A DNA stretch of 32,004 nucleotides, from contig CAYMLL010000048.1 in assembly GCA_964390645.1 (NCBI GenBank), positions 1 through 32,004 of the forward strand, read 5' to 3'. The position numbers and the translations under genes were made by a program. The notes below the pieces were generated by a model. It worked only from the letters and a program-made list of their open reading frames with translations, was not told the origin of the DNA and did not search any database. Source of the DNA: CAYMLL01 sp964390645 (GTDB lineage Bacteria; Planctomycetota; UBA8108). This document shows, one piece after another, positions 1 to 7,199 of this stretch. Position 1 is the first letter of the stretch. Every line of letters starts with the position of its first letter.

Positions 1-591
1 GTCGATCACGTCGCCGACGGCGAGCGGCGGGCTCTGCGCACCGGCGTCCGCCTCGATGAGAATCGCCGGTCCGGTCTCTGACGCCTGGACGAAGAAGCCC
101 GCCGGCGTCGTATCGACACCCGGACGCAGGTAGGTCACGACGACACCCGGCACCTCGATGTCGACGGCACCGTCCGCGGACTCCCTGAGGAGCGACATCT
201 GTCCGACGGGATCGATGACCGGACCGCAGATCTCGAAGGAGTCGCAGGAGACCTCGTCGTCGGTCGGGTCGACGCCGCAATCGGGATAGGGCTCGGCCAT
301 CGCCGGGCCGCCGAGGAACAGGAAGTTGAACTCGAAGATCGCGTCGGAGAGATCGACGTCTCCGGTGTCGTTGGCGTCGAGCGATTTCAGGCAGAGGGGG
401 TCCTCGCCGCCCTGGAAGAGCCAGTTGAGCGTGAACACCCCGTCCGAGATGTCCGCCATGCCGTCGACATTGGCGTCTCCGCGGATGAAGGCCTGCGCGT
501 CGACGGGGTCGGCCGCACAGAAGGGCAGAGCCGTCACGACAACCAGAATCCGGGCAAGATCCGTGCTGGAGTTTCGCATGAGGGTACGCAT
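1..591 (-). CDS. Secreted dockerin-repeat protein with OB-fold-like domain (C-terminus cut off)
   Basis: I translated this by hand on the minus strand: 197 codons without a stop run from ATG 591 to the left edge, so the C-terminus lies outside. Residues about 12-32 are a hydrophobic signal segment ending VDAQ. Residues about 34-95 hold two dockerin-like, calcium-loop-type repeats (RGDANVDGMADISDGVF and DANDTGDVDLSDAIFEFN) with the LNWLFQGG and FNFLFLGGPA tails seen in many planctomycete exported proteins. Residues about 145-197 (VDIEVPGVVVTYLRPG, GFFVQ, GPAILIEAD, LAVGDVID) resemble the OB-fold domain of exported nucleases and lamin-tail-type proteins; that match is from memory. Likely exported, exact role unknown. 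ATG 579 is an alternative start; neither has a clear Shine-Dalgarno sequence. It is divergent from the gene at 790. Confidence 0.8.
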   Translation of the reverse strand, partial: MRTLMRNSSTDLARILVVVTALPFCAADPVDAQAFIRGDANVDGMADISDGVFTLNWLFQGGEDPLCLKSLDANDTGDVDLSDAIFEFNFLFLGGPAMAEPYPDCGVDPTDDEVSCDSFEICGPVIDPVGQMSLLRESADGAVDIEVPGVVVTYLRPGVDTTPAGFFVQASETGPAILIEADAGAQSPPLAVGDVID

Positions 592-680
592 CCCTGTGTG
601 CTGAGAAATGCCAAAGGACTCCCGTGAGGGAGGTGTCTGAAAAAGGACCCGCAGGCAGTGTCGCCGCGCCGGGCGGTCAC

Positions 681-705
681 GTCAAGCTCGTCATTGGGGC
701 TTGAC
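681..705. promoter_or_regulatory. Inverted repeat between divergent genes, possible operator
   Basis: GTCAAGC (681-687) and GCTTGAC (699-705) form a perfect 7-bp inverted repeat separated by 11 bp, between the divergent genes at 591 and 790. Each arm contains a TTGAC pointing outward, so the arms could also be two divergent -35 elements. No good -10 hexamer stands at the matching distance on either strand, so this is a weak call. Confidence 0.3.
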
Positions 706-789
706 TGCGGCTCGGCACTGCGATGACGATGAGCGGGTCGCCGGTCTCACCGATTGGCCAACTCCACATCCAGGCAGAGGAACGGGACG

Positions 790-1917
790 ATGAGTACACG
801 CTCACGGATTTCGGGCGCCGCGTTGTCGATTGCATGGCTTGGCGGGGGGTCCTCCGGTGCTGCCGCCGACGGTAAGAAGGGGGGGACCGAGAAGGGGAAG
901 GTGGAGCTCGAGTCCGCCGGCCCGCTTGCGGTCGGTCCGGGCGGCGTTCTCTTCGTCGCGGATCCGATGGCCGCCAGGGTCGTCGCCATTCTCACTGCGG
1001 ACAAGCCTGCGAGCACGGACAGGGGCCAGCGTGTCGAGGGCATCGATCGGAAGGTCGCCGCCGTGCTCGGAACCAAGTCCCCGGACATCCGCATCGTCGA
1101 CATGGTCGTCCACCCCGCTTCCGGCGCTGCGTATCTGTCGGTCGCTCGCGGCCGTGCCCCGGACTCTCCCGGCGTGCTCGTGCGCGTCGACCGTGCGGGC
1201 AAGATCGAGGCGGTGGACCTCGGCAGCGTCGAGCACTCCTCGGCCACTCTGGAGGACGTCCCGGGAAAGGGGGAGTTCTCCGGTCGCGGGCGGCGCAAGT
1301 ACCGCTCGCGCACGCAGTCGATCACCGATATCGCCTACGTCGACGGTCGCGTCCTCGTCGCCGGCATGTCGACCGAGGAGTTCGCGTCGACCTTGCGCTC
1401 GGTTCCGTATCCCTTCGGCAAGACCGGCCGGCCGACCAGCATCGAGATCTACCACGGCGCGCACGGACGATTCGAGACCCGGTCCCCCGTGCGCACGTTC
1501 GTCTCCCTGGATGTCGGTGGCACGCCGCACATCCTCGCGGCGTACCAGTGCACGCCGCTCGTGTCGATCCCGCTGTCGGATCTCCAGCCCGGCGCCAGGG
1601 TCAAGGGCACGACGGTTGCCGAGCTCGGCAACCGTAACCGGCCGCTCGACATGATCGTCTACCGCAAGGGCGGCGAGGAGTACATGCTGATCGCCAACAA
1701 CAGTCGCGGCATCATGAAGATCAGGACCGTCGAGCTCGGGAAGGACCACAACGTCACCTCGAAGGTCTCCAGCGGCAAGAGCGAGGGCGTACCGTACGAG
1801 ACGATCAAGGAGTGGACGGGTGTTCACCAGCTTGATCGCTCCGACTCGAAGAACGCGCTGGTCGTCCGTGCGACGGACGAGGGTACGTTCAACCTCGAGA
1901 CCCTGCCGCTGCCGTGA
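790..1917 (+). CDS. Exported beta-propeller-like protein of unknown function
   Basis: 375 residues from ATG 790, chosen because GAGG at 777-780 lies about 9 nt upstream; an in-frame ATG at 754 is less well placed. The N-terminus (about residues 5-25) is a short, weak signal-like stretch followed by a lysine-rich linker. The body has repeated strands of the type GPLAVGPGGVLFVAD, RIVDMVVHPASGAAYLSVAR, SITDIAYVDGRVLVAG and PLDMIVYRKGGEEYMLIAN, about one per 50-60 residues, as in NHL/SMP-30-like propellers. No catalytic motif is recognised. Its stop overlaps the start of the next gene, so the two are probably co-translated. Function unknown; an envelope location is inferred. Confidence 0.75.
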   Translation: MSTRSRISGAALSIAWLGGGSSGAAADGKKGGTEKGKVELESAGPLAVGPGGVLFVADPMAARVVAILTADKPASTDRGQRVEGIDRKVAAVLGTKSPDIRIVDMVVHPASGAAYLSVARGRAPDSPGVLVRVDRAGKIEAVDLGSVEHSSATLEDVPGKGEFSGRGRRKYRSRTQSITDIAYVDGRVLVAGMSTEEFASTLRSVPYPFGKTGRPTSIEIYHGAHGRFETRSPVRTFVSLDVGGTPHILAAYQCTPLVSIPLSDLQPGARVKGTTVAELGNRNRPLDMIVYRKGGEEYMLIANNSRGIMKIRTVELGKDHNVTSKVSSGKSEGVPYETIKEWTGVHQLDRSDSKNALVVRATDEGTFNLETLPLP

Positions 1918-3092
1918 TGGTGTTCCTGCGTCTGGCGCTCTTCTGCTTCTGCGCGGCTCTCGCCGGCTGCGGGCTGCTCGATCGTCCGCTCCCCTCGATC
2001 CGGCTCGTCGCGGATCCGACCGGTGAGGGGCTCGCCTTCTTCGAGTTTGCGGTCGACCGCTCCCGGGGCGCGCGGCCCCGCCGTGGCCCCCCCCCCGCCG
2101 CCGCGGTCCACCACCCCCGGTTGGACCGCGTGGTCCTCGACGGGGCCGACGCGGACCTCGCCTTGCCCCCGCTCGCGGGCCAGTGGTCGCGCGACGGCGA
2201 CGTCGTTCGCTTTCGACCTCGCTTCCCGCTCGAGCCGGGCCTGCGCTATCGCGCGGAGCTTCACCCTGGCGACGGGCCGCCGATCGTCCGGGAGTTCGTC
2301 TGGCGAGCGGCGGCCGCGGCGGTCGAGGCGCCCCGGGTGACGGCGGTCTTCCCTTCCGGCGAGCGCGTTCCGGCGAACCTCCTGAAGCTCTACGTGCACT
2401 TCTCGCGGCCGATGGCGACGGGCGAGGTCTACCGGCGCATACGTCTACTCGATGCCGGCGGCGACGAGGTCGCGCATCCCTTCCTGGAGCTCGATGAGGA
2501 GCTCTGGAATCGCGGTGGAACGCGTGTCACCGTTTTCTTTGATCCGGGGCGGGTCAAGCGTGAGCTACGTCCCAACGCCGAGGTCGGGCCCGCGCTCGTC
2601 GCGGGAGAGACCTACACGATCGACATCGACGCGGCCTGGCCGAGCGCCGACGGGGTGCCGCTGGCCGGAGTCCATCGACGGACTCTCCGGGTCGAGGATC
2701 CCGACCGCACGTCGCCGGACCCGGCGGCCTGGAGCCTCACGCCTCCCCTCGCCGGCACGCGGGATCCGCTCGTCCTGGCGTTCCCCGAGCCGCTCGATCA
2801 TGCGCTGCTCGAGCGCCTGCTGTGGATCCGCGGTCCGGATAACGTCGAGGTCGACGGCGAGGTGCGGGTCGGTGACCGGGAGCGTGTCTGGAGCTTCCGG
2901 CCGGTGGGCTCCTGGGCGGCCGGCGTGCACCAGCTCGTCGTCGGGTCCGCTCTGGAGGACCTCGCCGGGAACAGTGTCGACCGGCTCTTCGAGGTCGAGG
3001 TCTTCCGCGAGATCCGCGTGCCGGTCGTGTCGACGGACGTGTCGCTGGAGTTCAGGGTCGAACCGCCGGACTCGTCCCGTCGCGAGCCGTAG
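1917..3092 (+). CDS. Lipoprotein with SbsA-type Ig-like domains
   Basis: 391 residues from ATG 1917, which shares one base with the preceding stop codon; a GTG at 1914 is an equally possible start. The signal peptide ends in the lipobox LAGC with the lipidated cysteine near residue 18, predicting a lipid-anchored envelope protein. Two Ig-like blocks of the SbsA/Big_5 kind are visible: one near residues 140-255 (LYVHFSRPMATGEVYRRIRL, FLELDEELWNRGGTRVTVFF, DPGRVKREL) and one near 270-375 (DPLVLAFPEPLDHALLERLL, ALEDLAGNSVDRLFEVEVF). Such domains are structural or adhesive; no enzyme motif is seen. A run of ten C (2087-2096) lies in the linker and keeps the frame. It is convergent with the M24 gene. 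Confidence 0.8.
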   Translation: MVFLRLALFCFCAALAGCGLLDRPLPSIRLVADPTGEGLAFFEFAVDRSRGARPRRGPPPAAAVHHPRLDRVVLDGADADLALPPLAGQWSRDGDVVRFRPRFPLEPGLRYRAELHPGDGPPIVREFVWRAAAAAVEAPRVTAVFPSGERVPANLLKLYVHFSRPMATGEVYRRIRLLDAGGDEVAHPFLELDEELWNRGGTRVTVFFDPGRVKRELRPNAEVGPALVAGETYTIDIDAAWPSADGVPLAGVHRRTLRVEDPDRTSPDPAAWSLTPPLAGTRDPLVLAFPEPLDHALLERLLWIRGPDNVEVDGEVRVGDRERVWSFRPVGSWAAGVHQLVVGSALEDLAGNSVDRLFEVEVFREIRVPVVSTDVSLEFRVEPPDSSRREP

Positions 3093-3178
3093 CTCGCCCA
3101 CGCTGTCGTCGCGGTCCGGGCGGCGTGGCCCTCCGTGCCTCGCAGACCTGTCGTCTCGGCCCGGCTCTCGCCGGATGG

Positions 3179-4375
3179 CTATCCTTCGATGACGACCACG
3201 TCTTCGGGGCAGCAGCTGAGGTTCTCGAGGCCGTCCTCGCGCACCACGTAGGTGTTCTCGACGCCGATGACGCCGAAGCGAGGATGCGTGTACTTCGGCT
3301 CGATGGCCAGCGTGTTGCCGACCTCGAGGGGGGCGTCGAATCGTGGCGCCAGGACCGGTGTCTCGTTGACCTGGAGGCCGACCGAGTGACCGATGAACTT
3401 CACCGCGAGGTCACCCGGCCCCATGAAGCCGTCGCCGAGCCCCGCGTCGCGAACACGGCCGACCACGTCCTCGTAGATCCGTGACGGTATCGAGCCGGCG
3501 CGAACGACGCTCTCGCAGTAGCGGAGCTCCTCTTGCATGCGTGCGAGGATCTCCGCGGCCCCGTCCGGGAGCTCGCCGTGAACGGCCATGCGTGTGCAGT
3601 CGGCGTGGTAGCCGCCGAGGCTGATCAGGTAGTCCGCGATGATCGGAGCGTTCTTCGCGATCGGTCTCGCGCTGCCGCCTGCAGCGACCCAGGGGCTCGG
3701 ACCGGGGCCGCCGATCGGAAAGATCGAGTGACTCGGGATGGCGCCCTCCTCCCCGCTGACGACGATGCCGATGCCGGTCTCGACATTGAGGCCGCGCAGC
3801 CGGATGACGCCGCAGTGGCCGAGGCTACGCGCGCGCGAGTCGAGACGGTTCTGGAGCTCGTACGAGGAGACCGCGCTCTCGAAGAGCTCGGGCAGGCACG
3901 CGAAGAGCTCCTTGTGAACGCGTCCGCCCGCGCGGAGCTCCTCGACCTCCAGCTCGCTCTTTACCTCCCGGCACGCGAGAAGGGCCCGCGAAGCGTCGAC
4001 GATCTCGGCGTCCGCACCGAGCACCCTCTGGTACATGCGAAGCGTGTTCGCCGGTAGCACGTCGAGCTCCATGCCGACGCGCCACGGCGGCGCCCCGCAG
4101 GTCTCGCGCAGCTGCTCGGGCAGCTCCTTGAGGCTCCGCAGCGGTCGCACGTCGTCGAGCGAGGAGTCCTCGCGCGCTCGCTCGAGCACCTTGCGAACGA
4201 GCAGTCGTGGGTCGCCTGTCGCGGCCAGCAGCAGGTGAGCGGACTGCACGGTGCCGCCGAGCCAGAAGAGGTCGGCAGTCTCGACGACGAGGATCGCGTC
4301 GAGCGTCTCATCCACCATTCGTGACTGCACACGCGCCGAACGGGACGAGAGCTCGTCTCGGGGGAAGGTGCTCAT
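3179..4375 (-). CDS. M24-family metallopeptidase (Xaa-Pro aminopeptidase/creatinase-like)
   Basis: 398 residues with the two-domain build of the family: a creatinase-type N-terminal domain (about 15-135) and a pita-bread catalytic domain (about 145-395). All five expected metal ligands are present: Asp248 (IIADYL), Asp259 (HADCTR), His330 (FIGHSVGLQVNE), Glu359 (LAIEPKY) and Glu373 (GVENTYVV). This predicts a cytoplasmic dinuclear metalloenzyme that removes N-terminal residues before proline; family members with other activities (creatinase, lyases) cannot be excluded. ATG 4375 has no Shine-Dalgarno sequence, but an extended -10 hexamer ends 7 nt upstream, suggesting a leaderless transcript. 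It follows the formate dehydrogenase alpha gene by 84 nt on the same strand. Confidence 0.9.
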   Translation of the reverse strand: MSTFPRDELSSRSARVQSRMVDETLDAILVVETADLFWLGGTVQSAHLLLAATGDPRLLVRKVLERAREDSSLDDVRPLRSLKELPEQLRETCGAPPWRVGMELDVLPANTLRMYQRVLGADAEIVDASRALLACREVKSELEVEELRAGGRVHKELFACLPELFESAVSSYELQNRLDSRARSLGHCGVIRLRGLNVETGIGIVVSGEEGAIPSHSIFPIGGPGPSPWVAAGGSARPIAKNAPIIADYLISLGGYHADCTRMAVHGELPDGAAEILARMQEELRYCESVVRAGSIPSRIYEDVVGRVRDAGLGDGFMGPGDLAVKFIGHSVGLQVNETPVLAPRFDAPLEVGNTLAIEPKYTHPRFGVIGVENTYVVREDGLENLSCCPEDVVVIEG

Positions 4376-4382
4376 GGGAGAC

Positions 4383-4391
4383 AGGATAGCA
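4383..4391 (-). promoter_or_regulatory. Extended -10 element, possible leaderless promoter of the M24 gene
   Basis: Read on the minus strand the sequence is TGC-TATCCT followed by seven bases (gtctccc) and the ATG at 4375. TG-N-TATCCT is a good extended -10, and the expected transcription start falls on or beside the start codon. There is no recognisable -35 and no Shine-Dalgarno sequence. Confidence 0.4.
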
Positions 4392-4459
4392 GACCACGGG
4401 CTCGGGCGGGATACGTGGGGCCGCCCCTTTCCCCGGCGAGTCGAGACGATCGTCGGCCG

Positions 4460-7192
4460 TCAGTTCGTCGGGGCCTGCGACGGCTCGAGCCGCACCGGGC
4501 AGACCTTGAGCTCGGCGGTCTCCGTCACCGGGTCGTAGCCCGAGCCGGTGAGCGTGTTCACCGGAACGTCGCCGAAGCTGAAGCTGCAGAAGACCGTGCC
4601 GCGTGGCGAGGTGGTCGTCGTCTCCACCTTGATGGAGATGGAGCCCCGCCGGCTCGACATGCGACACCAGCCACCGTCGTCGAGGCTCCAGTCCCGCGCG
4701 TCATCGGGATGCACCTCGAGAGTCTCCTCGCAGAGCAGATAGTCGATGCCCCGGGAGCGGCCGGTCTGCGTTCGCGTGTGGTAGGACTCGAGCCGTCGGC
4801 CCGTCGTCAGCCAGACCGGGAAGTCGTCGTCGATCGTCTCCGCCGGATCGCGGTAGCTCAGCGTGGTGAAGATCCCGCGCCCGTTCTCGAAGCCGTCCTC
4901 GTGGAGGATCGGCGTCCCGGGGTGACCCTCGTGCGGCACCGGCCACTGGTACTCCCCTGCGTCGATGCGGTCCCAGTCCAGTCCGGCGTAGATCGGCGAG
5001 ACGCTCGCGAGCTCGTTGAAGACCTCCTTCGCGGACCGGAACTCGAACCCGGGAATGCCGAGGCGTCTGGCGATCTGGGAGACGATCCACCAGTCGGGCC
5101 GCGCCTGCCCCCGCGGCTCGACGGCCTTGCGCAGACGCTGGACACGGCGCTCGGTGTTCACCTGCACCCCGTCGGTCTCCCCCCACGCGGTCGCCGGGAG
5201 CACGACCTTCGCGAGCTCGGCCGTCTCGGTGAGGAAGATGTCGATGACGACGAGGTGATCGAGGCTCTCGAGCGCCCGCTGGCAGTGGTTGCGATCGGGA
5301 TCGGAGACGAGGGTGTTCTCGCCGTCGATCAGCATGGCGCGGATCTGGTCGCCGCAGCGCTCGAGCGCCGTGACCTTCGTGATGCCCTTCTCGAGTCCGA
5401 TCGTCTTGCCGTAGAGCTTCGCGAACTTCGCCTGCGCCTGCGGGTCCGTTGCCGGCTGGAACCCGGGATAGTTTGTCGGGATCGCGCCCGCGTCGCCTGC
5501 ACCCTGGATGTTGTTCTGCCCGCGCATCGGGTTGATGCCGGTGCCCTCGCGACCGATGTTGCCCGTCATCAGCACGAGATTCGCGAGACTCTTGACGTTG
5601 TCGACACCGCAGATGTGCTCGGTGATTCCGAGCGTGTAGTAGATCGCTCCGCGATCCGCCTCGCCGTACCAGCGTGCGGCCGTCTCGATGTCGGCAGCGG
5701 GCACGCCGGTGATCCCGGATGCCCACCCGGGCGTGAACCGCGCGACGTGCTCGAGGAAGCTCTCGGCCCCCGTCGTGCGAGCATCGACGAAGTCGTGGTC
5801 CACCAGCCCGTCGCGCGCGATGACGTGCGCCATGGCCAGCAGCAACGCGACGTCGGACCCGACGCGGATCGGCAGATGGATGTCGGCGATCCCGGCGAGC
5901 GGAATGCTGCGCGGATCGGCGACGATCAGCTTCGCTCCGCGGTGCACTGCTTTCTTGATGCCAGTCGCGGCGACCGGGTGGCACTCCGTCATGTTCGTGC
6001 CGATGCAGAAGATCACATCGGGCTTCTGCATATCGACGAGCGGATTCGACATCGCGCCACGACCGATCGTGGCCGCCAGACCGGCGACCGTCGGAGCGTG
6101 TCAAGCACGGCTGCAGTTGTCGATCTGGTGCGTTCCGAAGCCGGCCCGGACGAGCTTCTGCATCGTGTAGGACGCCTCGGACGGCGCGCGTCCCGACGCG
6201 ACGCCGTAGATGCTGGCGGGACCGTGGTCCTCGAGCGCCTTGCGAAATCCTTCCGCCGCGGCGTCGAGGGCCTCGTCCCATGTCGCCTCGTGGAGGCGGC
6301 CGTCGGCGCCGCGCACGAGCGGAGTCTCGAGTCGCTCCTCGTGCTGCACGAAGTCCCAGGCGTACTGACCCTTGATACAGAGCGCGCCGAGGTTGGCCGG
6401 GCCGTCCATCGCCGGCTGCACCGCTACCAGGTCGTCGTTCTTCGACAGCAGATCGACCGAGCAGCCCACGCCGCAGTAGGGACAAATCGTGCGCGTCCTG
6501 TCGATCTTGCCGCGATCGTCGGCCGCACGCAGCGCCTTGCGATCCGCGAGCGCGCCCGTGGGGCAGGTCTGGACGCACTGACCGCAGAAGGTGCAGGAGG
6601 AGTCCTTCAGCAGGCCGTCGAACTCCGTCGTGATCCTGGTGTCGAAGCCTCGGTTCATGACGCTGATCGCGTGGTCGCCTTCCTGCTCGGCGCAGACGCG
6701 CACGCAGCGGTAGCAGGAGATGCAGAGGTCGTAGTCGCGTTGGATGAAGGGGTTGTCGTCGTCGTTCCTGCTGGCGCCGGATTGCTCGCCCTGGAAGCGG
6801 CCCGTCCGGGCGCCGTAGCGGTCCACGAGCCGCGTCAGCTCCTGCGACACCATGCCACGGAGCTCGTCGACGTCGATCTCGCGATTCTCGGACGCCACCA
6901 GCTCGAGCAGCGTCTTGCGGTACTTCTCGATCTTCGTGCTGCTGGTGCGTACGACCATCCCGGGTGACGCCTTCGTCGTGCAGGATGCCACGGGGCTGCG
7001 CGCGCCCTCGAGCTCGACGATGCAGAGTCTGCAGCCGCCGAACGCCTCGAGTCGCGGATCGTAGCAGAGTGTCGGAACGTCTCTGCGATGACGTTCGGCG
7101 ATCTCGTAGATCGTCTCGCCCGGCGTGAACTCCACGTCGTCGCCGTCCAGGGTGATCGTCTGCTTCGTGCTCTTCGGGTCGCCGGGGCTCAT
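4460..7192 (-). CDS. fdhA: Selenocysteine-containing NAD-dependent formate dehydrogenase, alpha subunit
   Basis: 910 residues if the in-frame TGA at 6101-6103 is read as selenocysteine 364. The product would oxidise formate to CO2 at a molybdenum or tungsten bis-pyranopterin centre and pass electrons down an Fe-S chain to the beta subunit at 7200. Domains in order: 2Fe-2S ferredoxin domain (Cys43, 54, 57, 71); two 4Fe-4S sites (Cys157/160/163/167 and Cys200/203/206/210); the 4Fe-4S site of the catalytic domain (CPYCGVGC, Cys237/240/244, Cys272); then DNCSRA-U-HAPTVAGLAATIG, where U and the next His are the catalytic pair of the family. The cofactor-binding rest follows (VIFCIGTNMTECHPVAA, MTGNIGREGTGINPMRGQNN) and ends in the dinucleotide-binding C-terminal barrel. 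Homology runs on in the same frame across the TGA, so this is not a frameshift. It starts 7 nt after the beta-subunit stop. The symbol follows common usage and is not a proven orthology. Confidence 0.93.
6071..6103 (-). promoter_or_regulatory. Selenocysteine UGA codon and bacterial SECIS hairpin
   Basis: The UGA codon is at 6103-6101 (minus strand). Eleven bases later GGTCGCC (6089-6083) pairs with GGCGGCC (6077-6071) over 7 bp, with one G-U pair, closing a GGTCT loop (6082-6078). The 11-nt distance and the GGUCU loop are those of the Escherichia coli fdhF SECIS that binds SelB. The hairpin lies inside the coding sequence, as in other bacteria. Confidence 0.88.
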
Positions 7193-7199
7193 CGTCGTC

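Noticed and set aside
2087..2096. Run of ten C as a phase-variable tract
   Set aside because: The frame is intact across it and it falls in a Pro/Ala linker; a single sequence gives no evidence of length variation.
6052..6104. Formate dehydrogenase alpha as a frameshifted or nonsense pseudogene
   Set aside because: The frame is identical on both sides of the single TGA, the TGA is at the known Sec position and a SECIS-like hairpin follows at the right distance.
4701..6578. 625-codon minus-strand frame overlapping the alpha subunit
   Set aside because: It is shifted relative to the real frame, is very rich in Arg and has no recognisable domain.
4415..6967. 850-codon open frame on the plus strand, antisense to the formate dehydrogenase gene
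   Set aside because: Its product is a low-complexity Arg/Ala/Val/Asp-rich sequence with no family motif, as expected for a high-GC antisense frame; the minus-strand gene has full homology.
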